DNA of 64,000 nt from Nakamurella multipartita DSM 44233 (GTDB lineage: Bacteria > Actinomycetota > Actinomycetes > Mycobacteriales > Nakamurellaceae), in assembly GCF_000024365.1 (NCBI RefSeq), contig NC_013235.1, forward strand, positions 1,984,001 through 2,048,000. Reading direction: 5' to 3'. This document shows, piece after piece, positions 29,191-39,137 of this stretch. How positions within the stretch are numbered: the first letter of the stretch is position 1; each line of letters opens with the position of its first letter. The notes beneath the pieces were generated by a model, which worked only from the letters and a program-made list of their open reading frames with translations, was not told where the DNA came from and did no database searches. The position numbers were made by a program, and so were the translations under genes.

Positions 29191-30966
29191 ATGTCCCTGA
29201 ACCAAGAGAACGCTGATCTGATCCCGATGGAACCCGACACCGGCGTGCGCGAGTCCGATGACCGCCGCCGCGGTGCCCGGGATTCACCCTCCCTGATGAT
29301 GCTGGTGCTCGTCGCCACCATCGGTGTGCTGCTGTACACCACGTTCCTGTTCGACTTCTCGAACCGGGGCAACTGGCTTCCGTACCTGATGGTGCTGTCC
29401 GCCGAGTCGGTCATCATCTTCCAGGCCCTGATCGCGCTGTGGACCATCCTGTCCAGCGGTCACAACCCGCGGGGCTACCGCTTCCACAACGCGCAGAACC
29501 GGATCTACGGACCGAATCACAAGACTCTGGATCCGGATCTGGACCTGACCACGCTGCCGATGCACCTGCACGATTCGCCGGTCGAGCTGGACGTCTACAT
29601 CACCACCTACGGTGAGGACCTCGCGACCATCCGCCGGACGATTACCGCTGCGCTGGCCATGCACGGCAAGCACACCACCTACGTGCTCGATGACGGCAAG
29701 TCCGACGACGTCCGGGCGCTGGCCGCCGAGCTGGGCGCCGAGTACATCGTCCGTGAGGGCAACGCCGGCGCGAAGGCCGGCAACATCAACAACGCGCTGA
29801 GCGTCACCACCGGCGAGTTCTACGTCGTGCTGGACGCCGATTTCGTGCCCAAGGAAGACTTCCTGTACCAGACCGTGCCCTTCTTCGCGGAGACCAATGT
29901 GGCCTTCGTGCAGACCCCGCAGGCCTACGGCAACCTGGACAACCTGATCTCCCGTGGCGCCGGCTACATGCAGTCCGTGTTCTACCGGTTCATCCAGCCG
30001 GGCAAGAACCGCTTCAACGCCGCGTTCTGCGTGGGCACCAACGTGATCTTCCGCCGCAAGGCGATCGAGTCCATCGGTGGCATGTACACCGAGTCCAAGT
30101 CCGAGGACGTGTGGACCTCGCTCAAGCTGCACGAGAACGGCTGGAAGTCGGTCTACATCTCCACCGTGCTGGCCGTCGGCGACACCCCCGAGACCATCGA
30201 GGCCTACACCAAGCAGCAGCAGCGCTGGGCGACCGGCGGGTTCGAGATCCTGCTCAAGGCCAACCCGTTCTCCCGCAAGCGCAAGCTGACCCTGGACCAG
30301 CGCCTGCAGTACTTCGGCACCGCCACGTTCTACCTGATCGGCATCGCCCCCGGCGTCCTGTTGCTGGTGCCGCCGCTGCAGATCTACTTCGGTCTGGCCC
30401 CGATCAACACCGGCGTCAGCTTCGGCCAGTGGCTGCTGTACTACGCGGGCTTCTACTTCATGCAGATCATCGTCGCGCTGTACACCATCGGGTCCTTCCG
30501 CTGGGAAACCCTGATGCTGGCCACCGCCTCGTTCCCGATCTACGGCAAGGCCCTGGTCAACGCGGTGTTCAAGAAGGACACCAAGTGGCACGTGACCGGT
30601 GCCCAGCGGCGCAAGGCCTCCCCGTTCAACTTCATCACCCAGCAGCTGATGGCCTTCGTCTTCCTGGCCATCACCTCCGTGGTCGGCATCTGGCAGGCCA
30701 TGACGGTCAGCGCCTTCACCCTGGCGCTGTTCTGGAACCTGCTGAACACCTTCATCCTCGGCGCGTTCGTGATCACCGCGTTCCGCGAGAGCCGGCACAA
30801 CCGCCGCGAGGAGAAGGGCCTGCCGCCCAAGGGCAGCGCGAAGGTGGCCGCCGAGGCCGCTGCGGCCCGGGCCCTGGCCCAGGACAAGATCGGTTCCGGC
30901 CTGTCTGAGCGGACCTACGAGGGACTGCCCCCGGTGCGGATCGACACCGCCGCCGGCGCCCGCTGA
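29191..30966 (+). CDS. Family 2 polysaccharide synthase (cellulose/curdlan synthase-like)
   Basis: 591 residues, chosen at the ATG 10 bases after GGAGGA. Two N-terminal membrane helices (about 34-55, 65-90) precede a cytoplasmic GT2 domain. Catalytic features are YVLDDGKSDD (first Asp), VVLDADF (DxD, near 213), SKSEDVWTSLKL (base Asp, near 304) and QQQRW (near 341), the order of processive beta-glycan synthases. At least four C-terminal helices form the export channel. No PilZ domain is present. The GH81 beta-1,3-glucanase two genes on suggests a beta-1,3-glucan (curdlan-like) product; cellulose or another glycan remains possible. Confidence 0.88.
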   Translation: MSLNQENADLIPMEPDTGVRESDDRRRGARDSPSLMMLVLVATIGVLLYTTFLFDFSNRGNWLPYLMVLSAESVIIFQALIALWTILSSGHNPRGYRFHNAQNRIYGPNHKTLDPDLDLTTLPMHLHDSPVELDVYITTYGEDLATIRRTITAALAMHGKHTTYVLDDGKSDDVRALAAELGAEYIVREGNAGAKAGNINNALSVTTGEFYVVLDADFVPKEDFLYQTVPFFAETNVAFVQTPQAYGNLDNLISRGAGYMQSVFYRFIQPGKNRFNAAFCVGTNVIFRRKAIESIGGMYTESKSEDVWTSLKLHENGWKSVYISTVLAVGDTPETIEAYTKQQQRWATGGFEILLKANPFSRKRKLTLDQRLQYFGTATFYLIGIAPGVLLLVPPLQIYFGLAPINTGVSFGQWLLYYAGFYFMQIIVALYTIGSFRWETLMLATASFPIYGKALVNAVFKKDTKWHVTGAQRRKASPFNFITQQLMAFVFLAITSVVGIWQAMTVSAFTLALFWNLLNTFILGAFVITAFRESRHNRREEKGLPPKGSAKVAAEAAAARALAQDKIGSGLSERTYEGLPPVRIDTAAGAR

Positions 30967-31146
30967 CCCACGTCGAGCACCACCCGCACGACCGTCAGGC
31001 CGAGGACGTCCTGAGCCGCCGGTGACGGCCGGCAGCCAGCACCGCACCACCCACCGCAATGTCCCTGGCGGACCCGGAAACGGGCCGCTCGGGTTCGCCC
31101 CCGGAGCGATCCGGACCGGACCCACCCATATACAGGAGTCATCCAC

Positions 31147-31869
31147 ATGTCTTGGCGCAAGCGAATCGGCCTGGCCCTCGGACTGTTGTCCGTGATCGTT
31201 CTGGCCGCCGGCCTGACCATGGTCGTCAACTACAACAGCGGGAAGGTGGAGAGCAAGTCCGCCTCCCTGGCCGCTGAGGATTACCCGGTCGGTACCGACT
31301 ACTCCGGCACCGTCACCGCGCAGTACGTGCACGTCGGCGATCAGGTCGAGGCCGGACAGCCGCTGTTCGAGATCGAGTCCGCCAACCTGCAGCGCGACCT
31401 GGCCCAGGGCCTGGTCAACAAGGACAACCTGACCCACGACGTCAAGGACGACAAGACCCTGGTCATCACGGCCACCAACGCCGGCCAGGTCAACGAGATC
31501 AACTACGCCCAGGGCGCCTTCGTCCCGGCCAACTCCACGATCGCCACCGTCCAGGAGTCCGGCACCATGTACGTCGAGGCGGACTTCCTGCTCTCGGCCA
31601 AGGACTACTCGCGGATCCCGTCCGGTGCGACCGTGGACGTGGTGCTGCCGAACAACCAGCAGATCTCGGCCACCGTGCAGCGCCTGCAGGTGCACACCGA
31701 GGACGGCCAGGCCCGCACCACCGTCCGCGCCTACAGCGATGACCTGGCCAGCGGCACCGGCCTGTTCGCGGTCGGCACCCCGGTGCAGGTGACCCTGCAC
31801 CTGACCAACGACGGCGTCATCACCGACGTCACCAAGACCGTCACCGGCTGGTTCGGCCAGAGCGTCTGA
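31147..31869 (+). CDS. Membrane-fusion (HlyD/biotinyl-lipoyl-like) protein
   Basis: 240 residues. An N-terminal membrane anchor (residues 8-28) precedes an extracytoplasmic domain. VHVGDQVEAGQPLFEIES (near 60) is a lipoyl-type hairpin, and NAGQVNEINYAQGAFVPANS (near 115) is the second half, as in HlyD adaptors. AGGAG is eight bases upstream. It lies 180 bases after the GT2 gene, in the place that Alg44-like adaptors take in other exopolysaccharide operons. A role in moving the glycan through the envelope is inferred. A terminator follows directly. Confidence 0.75.
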   Translation: MSWRKRIGLALGLLSVIVLAAGLTMVVNYNSGKVESKSASLAAEDYPVGTDYSGTVTAQYVHVGDQVEAGQPLFEIESANLQRDLAQGLVNKDNLTHDVKDDKTLVITATNAGQVNEINYAQGAFVPANSTIATVQESGTMYVEADFLLSAKDYSRIPSGATVDVVLPNNQQISATVQRLQVHTEDGQARTTVRAYSDDLASGTGLFAVGTPVQVTLHLTNDGVITDVTKTVTGWFGQSV

Positions 31870-31880
31870 GCCATCCGCGC

Positions 31881-31911
31881 CCCGATGGCGGGCCACCGGC
31901 CCGCCATCGGG
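31881..31911 (+). terminator. Stem-loop after the membrane-fusion gene
   Basis: CCCGATGGCGGGCC (31881-31894) pairs perfectly over 14 bases with 31898-31911 around a 3-base loop. It lies 70 bases before the GH81 gene, so GH81 is either expressed from its own promoter or attenuated. Confidence 0.85.
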
Positions 31912-31981
31912 TAGCGCTGACCCGGACTGATGTCCGAAGACCGATGACCGCTGCACAGCGATACGACACGTATTGGATGAG

Positions 31982-34081
31982 ATGACTATCAACGACACCG
32001 ACCGAACCTCGATCTCAGCTCGCACTTCCCCCTTCACCAAGTACCGCGTCCTGACCAAGCCCCTGCTGCTGGTCGCCGGCGCCGCCCTGATCGCCGGGTG
32101 CACCGCCACCGGCGGCAGCGGCTCCGCGACGAGCACCACGGCCACCGGCTCGGGCTCGGGCGCCGCCGCGACGGCCGCCCCGGCCCCGGACATCACCGCC
32201 GACCTGGCCAGCATCACCACCAAGGACGTGGCCAAGATCAGCCCGACCCGGCTGGCCGACGGCCTCGTGGCCCCGACCAACCGCTGGTTCTCCGGCCTGG
32301 TCTTCGGCGACAAGCCGCAGCCGGTCTTCCCGCTGCCGCTGTCCGCGGCGCTGACCGATCAGGGCTTCGCGCTCGGCCTGCCGACCATCACCGACTCGGC
32401 CAAGACGATCATGGGCGGGACCAACCCGCAGATCCAGGTGCCGCTGGGCGCCTCGTCGATGAAGGTCACCGGCTACGACACGCTGACCGTCACCTCGACC
32501 TACTACGACGGTTCCGGTTCCGAGCTGGGCTCGGTGCTGCTGGCCCAGGGCTCGCCCTTCGTCACCTACACCGCGGCCAGCGACCAGACCCTGGCCATCG
32601 AGCCGATCTTCAAGGCCGGCAGCACCGCCGGTCTGTACACCACCAACGTGGCCGGGCACGACTACGGCCTGGTCGTCGGTGGCGGGGCGAGCGTCGATGA
32701 CGCCGGCAAGGTCACCCTGACTTCCGGTTCGACCATCACCCTGTACGGCGTGCCGGACGGTGCGGATGCCGCGTCGCTGGCCACCGCCGCGGCCGACCCG
32801 GTGACCGGCGGCAGCGTCGACTACTCGGTGGACGGTGACCAGGTCACCACCACCCTGAAGTACACGACCAAGAACGGCGGCGACACCGCGATCATGCCGA
32901 TGGCCGGTCAGACCGTGGCCACCGGCACCAAGGGTGCCGGCAGCTACCAGACCATCTACGGCACCGCCGACGTCTACACCGGTACCTCGCTGACCACGTC
33001 GGCGCCGTTGACCGAGCCGTCCTACCAGCTCGACGTGTCCAACCTGTCCGACGAGGACAAGGCGGCGCTGGTCGAGCAGGTCAAGACCGACGCCGCGGCG
33101 ATCGACTTCACCGCGACCGACACCTACTTCGGCGGCAAGTACCTCTACCGCGGCGCCAACCTGATGACGTTGGCGGAGCAGCTGGGCGTCGACGACGTGG
33201 CCAAGGACCTGCGGACCAAGCTGACCGCGGAACTGACGATGTGGTTCGACCCGAAGCGCTGCGCCACCGAGGCGACCAAGTGCTTCGTCTACGACGACCA
33301 GATCAAGTCCCTGATCGGCCAGGAGGCCTCCTTCGGCTCCGACGAGCTCAACGATCACCACTTCCACTACGGCTACCTGATCTACGCGGCCGCCGTGGTC
33401 TCGGCGAACGACTCGGCCCTGGCCGACAAGATCGCGCCGGTGGTCGACCTGGCGGTGGCCGACATCGCGTCCGCCCGGGCCAGCTCGGCGTTCCCGCAGT
33501 ACCGCAACTTTGATCCGTACTCGGGTCACGCCTGGGCGTCGGGTTCCAGCCCGTTCGCCGACGGCAACAACCAGGAGTCCTCCAGCGAGGCGGTCAACGC
33601 GTGGAACGCGGTGGCCCTGTGGGCCAAGGTCCGCGGCAACACCGAGCTGCAGAACCAGGCCACCTGGATGATGAGCACCGAGGCGAACGCGGCCAAGCTG
33701 TACTGGACCAACACGGACACCAGCGAGTTCCCGGCGTTCACCGGTTCGATCGCGGCCCTGAACTGGGGCGGCAAGCGCGACTACGCCACCTGGTTCAGTG
33801 CCGAGCCGGGCGCCATGCTGGGCATCCAGCTGCTCCCGATGGGCTCGTACTCGACCTACCTGGCCGGCGATGCCGACCGGATCAAGGCCAACCTCGAGCA
33901 GGGTGCCGCCGGCGGTTACGGCGTGCAGTTCGGCGAGTACATGGCGCAGTACCTGGCCCTGGCCGACCCGGCCGCGGCCCGATCCGAGCTGGCCAACCTG
34001 CCGGCCGAGATCGACAACGCGACGACGAAGTCCTACGTGATGGCCTACGTCTTCTCGCGGAGCGACTCCTCGGGCTCGTAA
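31982..34081 (+). CDS. Secreted lipoprotein GH81 endo-beta-1,3-glucanase
   Basis: 699 residues from the ATG at 31982; a TTG at 31973 is also possible, and no good ribosome site is visible for either. The lipobox LIAGC is near residue 37, followed by a Ser/Thr/Gly linker. The body matches GH81: LVAPTNRWFSGLVF near 95, then NDHHFHYGYLIYAA near 460 with the catalytic Asp/His cluster, and NQESSSEAVNAWNAV near 533 with the catalytic Glu pair. GH81 enzymes hydrolyse beta-1,3-glucans. Next to a GT2 synthase it may trim or release the polymer made by the same cell, or use external fungal glucan. Confidence 0.9.
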   Translation: MTINDTDRTSISARTSPFTKYRVLTKPLLLVAGAALIAGCTATGGSGSATSTTATGSGSGAAATAAPAPDITADLASITTKDVAKISPTRLADGLVAPTNRWFSGLVFGDKPQPVFPLPLSAALTDQGFALGLPTITDSAKTIMGGTNPQIQVPLGASSMKVTGYDTLTVTSTYYDGSGSELGSVLLAQGSPFVTYTAASDQTLAIEPIFKAGSTAGLYTTNVAGHDYGLVVGGGASVDDAGKVTLTSGSTITLYGVPDGADAASLATAAADPVTGGSVDYSVDGDQVTTTLKYTTKNGGDTAIMPMAGQTVATGTKGAGSYQTIYGTADVYTGTSLTTSAPLTEPSYQLDVSNLSDEDKAALVEQVKTDAAAIDFTATDTYFGGKYLYRGANLMTLAEQLGVDDVAKDLRTKLTAELTMWFDPKRCATEATKCFVYDDQIKSLIGQEASFGSDELNDHHFHYGYLIYAAAVVSANDSALADKIAPVVDLAVADIASARASSAFPQYRNFDPYSGHAWASGSSPFADGNNQESSSEAVNAWNAVALWAKVRGNTELQNQATWMMSTEANAAKLYWTNTDTSEFPAFTGSIAALNWGGKRDYATWFSAEPGAMLGIQLLPMGSYSTYLAGDADRIKANLEQGAAGGYGVQFGEYMAQYLALADPAAARSELANLPAEIDNATTKSYVMAYVFSRSDSSGS

Positions 34082-34268
34082 CTGCGCCCCACAAGGCCTC
34101 ACCCCCCGGCGACTGGACCGTCAACCCGCCGGCCGGGAGGTGAGTGAGGGAGCCTCGGTCGCCCCGGTCTCTAGGGACAGGGCCGGGGCGGCCGACGGTG
34201 AAGCTCCCGATCGAGGATGCTACCCACCGGCGCTCTTCGGAGCGCGAACAGACTTCCTCACCGACAGC

Positions 34269-34304
34269 AACGGCCCGGACCTGGTTCGCCAGGTCCGGGC
34301 CGTT
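34269..34304 (+). terminator. Terminator after the GH81 gene
   Basis: AACGGCCCGGACCTGG (34269-34284) pairs perfectly over 16 bases with 34289-34304 around a TTCG tetraloop. It separates the convergent GH81 and SDR genes. The 190 bases before it hold no gene that I can see. Confidence 0.92.
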
Positions 34305-34354
34305 CGGCGTGCCCGGCCGGCGATCTGGGGGACCGCCGGCCGGTGCCCGCGTGA

Positions 34355-35131
34355 CTACAGGCCGGGGCTGGAGTGCATGAGGCCGCCGTCGACGATCACC
34401 GTGGTCGCGTTGAGGTAGGCCCCGCCGTCGGAGGCCAGGAAGGCCACCACGGAGGCGATCTCCTCGGGCTGGGCCATCCGGCCGAGCGGGATCGCCGCGT
34501 CCAGCACCTTCATCTTCGCCGGGTCGGCCATGGTCGAGGTGTTGATCGGCGTGGCCACCGCGCCCGGGCCGACGTTGACCAGCCGGATCCCGTGTGGTCC
34601 CAGCTCCTGGCCGGCGGTGCGGGTGAGCATCTTGGACCCGCCCTTGGACAGGCAGTAGGCGGTGTTGCCGGGCATCGGCCAGTCTTCGTGCACCGAGCTG
34701 ATGGTGATGATGGCGCCACCGTCACCCTGCTTGATCATCTGCTTGGCCGCGAGCTGGGTGCCGAAGAACGCGCTCTTGAGGTTCACGTTCATCACGAACT
34801 CGTACTGCTCCTCGGCCGTGGACAGCACGTCGGTGCGGGTCTCCACGCCGGCGTTGTTGACCATGACGTCCAGCCGGCCGAACGCGGAGACGGCCTTGTC
34901 CACGAGCAGCTGCAGGTCGGCGACCTTGCTGACGTCGGCGTCCACGCCGACCACCTGGTCCTCGCCGAGGGCGGCGAGCTGCTGCTCGAGGGCCTCGGTG
35001 GCCTCGGGGTGCGAGACGTAGTCGATGACGACGCTGGCGCCCTGGGCGGCCAGCGCGATGACGATGGCCTTGCCGATGCCGCTGTTGCCGCCGGTGACGA
35101 CGGCGACCTTGCCGGCCAGGGGTGCACTCAT
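34355..35131 (-). CDS. Short-chain dehydrogenase (glucose 1-dehydrogenase-like)
   Basis: 258 residues with a classical SDR fold: cofactor loop VVTGGNSGIGKAI (near 10), MVNNAGVETRT (NNAG, near 90), catalytic Ser in TISSVHEDW (near 143) and YCLSKGG (Y-x3-K, near 158). The sequence most resembles glucose 1-dehydrogenases and related sugar/polyol oxidoreductases. It is the last gene of the GMC-MFS-GH63-SDR run, which favours a sugar substrate. The substrate is not proven. Confidence 0.88.
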   Translation of the reverse strand: MSAPLAGKVAVVTGGNSGIGKAIVIALAAQGASVVIDYVSHPEATEALEQQLAALGEDQVVGVDADVSKVADLQLLVDKAVSAFGRLDVMVNNAGVETRTDVLSTAEEQYEFVMNVNLKSAFFGTQLAAKQMIKQGDGGAIITISSVHEDWPMPGNTAYCLSKGGSKMLTRTAGQELGPHGIRLVNVGPGAVATPINTSTMADPAKMKVLDAAIPLGRMAQPEEIASVVAFLASDGGAYLNATTVIVDGGLMHSSPGL

Positions 35132-35147
35132 CTGGGTTCTCCTTGAC

Positions 35148-35187
35148 GGTGGTGGGGTTCGGTGGTGGGGATCGATGGTGGGGATCG
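35148..35187. repeat. Short G-rich tandem repeat between GH63 and SDR genes
   Basis: Three imperfect copies of a 12-15 base unit built on GGTGGTGGGG(A/T)TC fill most of the 69-base gap between the GH63 stop and the SDR start. On the transcript strand it is a C-rich, G-poor repeat (CCCCACCA). Confidence 0.65.
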
Positions 35188-35200
35188 GGGGGAGGGTGGT

Positions 35201-37882
35201 CTACTGCGCGGGCGGGGTGGTCAGGATCAGGTGGGCGACCAGGGCGGTCCACCCGGTCTGGTGCTCGGCGCCCAGGCCCATCCCGGTGTCGCCGTGGAAG
35301 TACTCGTGGAACGGCAGGTTGTCCTTCCACCGCGGGTCGGTGGCCAGCAGGTCGTACCAGCCGTGCACCGGGCGCCGGCCGTCCGGGCCGGGCAGGAAGA
35401 TCGATACCAGCCGGCGGGCGATGTCGTCGGCGGCCTGGCCCACGGTGGCCGTGCTCCCCGAGCCGGTCGGGTACTCCACCGTCAGCGCGCCCGGGGTGAG
35501 CCGCTCGTAATCGCGCAGCGCCTCGACCAGCAGCACGTTCAGCGGCATCCAGATCGGGCCGCGCCAGTTGGAGTTGCCGCCGAACAGGTTGGTGGTCGAT
35601 TCGGCCGGCTCGTAGTCCACCGACGCCTCCTGATCGCCGATCCGGATCGAGAACGGATGCTCGCGATGCCAGGCCGAGACCGACCTGATGCCGTAGTCAC
35701 CGAGCAGCCCGCTGGGCTCGAACACGTTGCCCAGCAACCGGATCAGCCGGTCCGGTGGCACCAGGGCGAGCATCCGGTGCCGCACGCCGTCGGCGTCGTG
35801 GGTGTGGAACAGGCTCAGCGCCTCCGGGTGGTTGGCCAGGTACCAGACGGCCCGGGCGGTGAAGTCGGGCAGGTTGGCATCGCCCACCGAGCCGTCGTAG
35901 GTCAGGGCGGCCCGCAGCGGGACCAGGCCGACCAGCGACTTGACCTTGATCGGCACGTCCACGCCGCCGACCAGGTGCAGCACGTCGTAGAAGTAGGCGT
36001 CCTGGTCGTCCCACATCACCCCGCCGTTGGCCGCGCCGGCGATGGTCAGGAAGTGCTCGAAGAACTTGGTGGCCACGTCCTCGTAGGACCGGTTGTGCCG
36101 GGCCAGCCGCAACGCGATGTCCAGCAGGTCCAGGGCGTACATGGCCATCCAGGCGGTCGAGTCCGCCTGTTCCAGGAACCCGACGTCGGGGGGCAGCGAG
36201 GACCGGTCGAGCGGGGAGATGTTGTCCAGCCCCATGAATCCGCCCTCGAACAGGTTGTCCTGCTCGCGGTCCTTGCTGTTGACCCACCAGGTGAAGTTGA
36301 TCAGCAGCTTGTGGAAGATGCGGGCCAGGAACTCGAAGTCGGTGCGCGCGTCGATCTCGAACACCCGGATCGCGGCCCACCCGTGCACCGGCGGGTTGAC
36401 GTCGGAGAAGTTCCACTCGTAGGCCGGCAACTGCCCGTTGGGGTGCATGTACCACTCGCGCAGCAGCAGGATCAGCTGGTCCTTGGCGAACTGCGGGTCG
36501 ATGTGGGCCAGCGTGACGCAGTGGAAGGCCAGGTCCCAGGCGGCGAACCAGGGATATTCCCACGGGTCCGGCATGAGGATCACTTCGTGGTTGTTCAGGT
36601 GTCGCCAACTGCCGTTGCGGATCAACCCGCGGCCCGGCGGGGGCACCGGCTGACCGGGATCGCCGTCCAGCCAACGGTTCACGTCGTAGTGGTAGAACTG
36701 CTTGCCCCACAGCAGCCCGGCGAACGCCTGCCGGGCCACCCGGTACTCCTCCTGTTCCCGGGCCACCGGGATGGCGGCGTCGTAGAACGCGTCGGCCTCG
36801 GCCCGCCGGTCGGCCAGCGTCGCGTCGAACCCGTCGGCGACGTCGATCGGGTGCGTGGTCAGCGCGGCCGAGTCCGCGTCCAGCGCCGGGTGCGGCACGC
36901 CGACGAGCCGGACCCGGACCCGGGCCTGCCCGCCGGCCGGCACGGTCAGCGTGTAGTGCAGGGCCGCCTTGGTGCCGTGGTGGTCGGGGTTGACCGTGTC
37001 CGCCCCGTGCAGGACGTGGTCGTTGATGCCGTCCTTGGGGTAGTGGGTGGTGTTCTGCCCGCCGAACAGGCGGGCGGCGTTGGTCTCGTTCTCGCAGAAC
37101 AGGTACTCCGGATCGCCCTCGCCGACCAGCACCAGCGGCCCGGAGCGGGAGTGGTCGCCGACGACGCGTCCGGCGGCCAGCCGCATGCTCGGCTTGGGAT
37201 GGTCGGAGTACCCCCACGACCAGGTGTTGCGGAACCACAACGTCGGCAGCACATGGATCGTCGCCTCGTCCGGGCCGGCGTTGTCCACCGTGATGTTCAT
37301 CAGCAGGTCGCGCGGGCCGGCCTTGGCGTAGTCGACGGTGACCACCCAGTACCGGCTCTGGTCGAAGATGCCGGTGTCGACCAGCTCGTACTCGGGCTCG
37401 AGCTTGCCCCGCCGGGCGTTCTCGGCAATCAGGTCGCCGTAGGGAAACTCGCGCTGCGGGTAGTGGTAGCGCCAGGTGTTCCAGGAGTGGGTCGGGGTGG
37501 CATCCAGGTACCACCAGTACTCCTTGACGTCCTCACCGTGGTTGCCCTGCGGGCCGGTCAGGCCGAACATCCGCTCCTTGAGGATCGGGTCCACGCCGTT
37601 CCACAGCCCCAGCGACAGGCACCAGTTCTGCGTGGCGTCGCAGAACCCGGCCATGCCGTCCTCGTTCCACCGGTAGACCCGGGATCGGGCGTGATCGTGC
37701 GGGAAGAAGTCCCAGGCGTTGCCGTCGGCGCTGTAGTCCTCGCGCACCGAACCCCAGGCCCGCTCGGACAGGTACGGTCCCCAGTCCCGCCAGGGCGTGG
37801 TGCCGGCGTCGGCCTCGGCGAGCCGTTCGCCTTCGGCCATGCGGGGCGCGGCGCCGGTGCCGCGCGAGCGAGAGGTTGCCAT
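35201..37882 (-). CDS. GH63/MGH1-like alpha-glucosidase
   Basis: 893 residues. Segments such as [20 protein letters not shown] near the N-terminus, [11 protein letters not shown], and the C-terminal (alpha/alpha)6 portion with [19 protein letters not shown] and [12 protein letters not shown] match bacterial GH63-related glucosidases of this size. The family hydrolyses alpha-glucosidic bonds by inversion. It has no signal peptide, so it should act in the cytoplasm. It starts 2 bases after the MFS stop. The likely job is splitting an imported glucoside whose products the flanking oxidoreductases use. The natural substrate is unknown. Confidence 0.85.
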   Translation of the reverse strand: MATSRSRGTGAAPRMAEGERLAEADAGTTPWRDWGPYLSERAWGSVREDYSADGNAWDFFPHDHARSRVYRWNEDGMAGFCDATQNWCLSLGLWNGVDPILKERMFGLTGPQGNHGEDVKEYWWYLDATPTHSWNTWRYHYPQREFPYGDLIAENARRGKLEPEYELVDTGIFDQSRYWVVTVDYAKAGPRDLLMNITVDNAGPDEATIHVLPTLWFRNTWSWGYSDHPKPSMRLAAGRVVGDHSRSGPLVLVGEGDPEYLFCENETNAARLFGGQNTTHYPKDGINDHVLHGADTVNPDHHGTKAALHYTLTVPAGGQARVRVRLVGVPHPALDADSAALTTHPIDVADGFDATLADRRAEADAFYDAAIPVAREQEEYRVARQAFAGLLWGKQFYHYDVNRWLDGDPGQPVPPPGRGLIRNGSWRHLNNHEVILMPDPWEYPWFAAWDLAFHCVTLAHIDPQFAKDQLILLLREWYMHPNGQLPAYEWNFSDVNPPVHGWAAIRVFEIDARTDFEFLARIFHKLLINFTWWVNSKDREQDNLFEGGFMGLDNISPLDRSSLPPDVGFLEQADSTAWMAMYALDLLDIALRLARHNRSYEDVATKFFEHFLTIAGAANGGVMWDDQDAYFYDVLHLVGGVDVPIKVKSLVGLVPLRAALTYDGSVGDANLPDFTARAVWYLANHPEALSLFHTHDADGVRHRMLALVPPDRLIRLLGNVFEPSGLLGDYGIRSVSAWHREHPFSIRIGDQEASVDYEPAESTTNLFGGNSNWRGPIWMPLNVLLVEALRDYERLTPGALTVEYPTGSGSTATVGQAADDIARRLVSIFLPGPDGRRPVHGWYDLLATDPRWKDNLPFHEYFHGDTGMGLGAEHQTGWTALVAHLILTTPPAQ

Positions 37883-37884
37883 GG

Positions 37885-39132
37885 TCAGGGCCTTTCCGGA
37901 ACGTCAGAACGGGTGGCGGTGGTGACAGGGGGAGTAGCGGGCACCGAAGGGTCGGGTCGCCGCCCGCTCCGGGTGATGACGGCGGCGACGGCGGCCAGGA
38001 CGGCGGCGACCGCGGCCCCGACCAGGTAGACCCCGGACAGGGCCAGCCCGGTGGCCGCCATCAGCGGCGCGACCCCGAAAGCGGCGACGCCGTAGCCGAT
38101 CTGGTAGCCGGCGATCAGCTCGCCGGCCGACGTGGCGCCCAGCCTCGGGAACTCGCGGCCGGCGAAACTGATCGACAGCGGCAGCATCGCCGAACAGGCC
38201 AGCCCGGCCGCCGCGTAGGCCAGCACGGCGGTGGCCGCGGTGCTGGCCCCGGAGACGGCCACGTTGGCGCCGACGATCAGCACGGGCAGCAGCAGGTAGA
38301 CCGCGGTCGCCGGGATCCGGGCCGGCAGCACGGCCACGATCACCCGGCCGACCGTGACGCAGGCCCAGAACGCGGCCAGGGCGGCCGACGCCGTGGCCAC
38401 ACCCAGCCCGCGCTGACCCGACAGGTACAGGCTGGACCAGTTGCCGAACAGGGTCTCGGTGATGCCGTAGAGCACGACCGCCGCCGCGTACCACCAGAAC
38501 CGGCCCGGCAGAACGGCTTTCGGGGTTCCGGCGGTGGGTCCGGCCGCCGGCCCGGGGTCGAGCCGGACCCGCCAGGCCACCGCGATGGCCAGCACCAGGC
38601 CGACGCAGACCCCGACCGGCAACAGCCACCAGCGGGGCAGCAGCACCGCGATGAGCATCGGGGCCAGCGCGGTGCCCAGCCCGAGCAGCACGTTCAGGGT
38701 CAGCACGCTGCGGTCCTCGCGCCCGGGCACCAACGCGGCGGCGAACGTGTTCAGCGCCGAGACACAGCTGCCGAAGCCGAAACCGAGGGCGCCGGTGGCG
38801 GCCAGCAGCAGCAGGTAGGCGCCGCCGGACGGGGCCGGGGCCTGGCTGAGCACCAGCAGCACCATGGCCAGCAGGTTGGCCACCAGCCCGGCCACCAGCA
38901 CCCGCTGCAGGGTCCACCGGCGGGCCAGCACCGGGGTCAGGGCGGCGGCGGTGATGGCCAGGACCACCTGCGGGGCGAACATCAACCCGTACCGGGACGG
39001 CGACAGGTCGTACCCGGTCGGCGCGGTCAGGATCGACGACGCGGCCGGGAAGCAGACCAGGGCCAGTCCCTGGGCCAGGCCCGTCCCGTAGACCAGGGCC
39101 GCGCCGGCCCCGGTCCCACCCCCCGTGCGCAC
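37885..39132 (-). CDS. MFS transporter
   Basis: 415 residues with about 12 hydrophobic helices and the short basic intracellular loop ARRWTLQRV between helices 2 and 3. It starts at GTG 5 bases after the GMC stop, and its stop is 2 bases before the GH63 start, so it is inside the operon. The substrate may be a glucoside or sugar, by context only. The C-terminus is basic. Confidence 0.82.
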   Translation of the reverse strand: MRTGGGTGAGAALVYGTGLAQGLALVCFPAASSILTAPTGYDLSPSRYGLMFAPQVVLAITAAALTPVLARRWTLQRVLVAGLVANLLAMVLLVLSQAPAPSGGAYLLLLAATGALGFGFGSCVSALNTFAAALVPGREDRSVLTLNVLLGLGTALAPMLIAVLLPRWWLLPVGVCVGLVLAIAVAWRVRLDPGPAAGPTAGTPKAVLPGRFWWYAAAVVLYGITETLFGNWSSLYLSGQRGLGVATASAALAAFWACVTVGRVIVAVLPARIPATAVYLLLPVLIVGANVAVSGASTAATAVLAYAAAGLACSAMLPLSISFAGREFPRLGATSAGELIAGYQIGYGVAAFGVAPLMAATGLALSGVYLVGAAVAAVLAAVAAVITRSGRRPDPSVPATPPVTTATRSDVPERP

Positions 39133-39137
39133 CGAGT

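Noticed and set aside
29284-32313. Long reverse frame covering the GT2 and adaptor genes
   Set aside because: Composition is that of an antisense shadow, and it contradicts clear + strand enzymes with ribosome sites.
34082-34268. Possible structured RNA between GH81 and its terminator
   Set aside because: Only a small hairpin (around GCTCTTCGGAGC) and GC-rich filler are visible; I could not match glycine, 6C or SRP-like RNA features.
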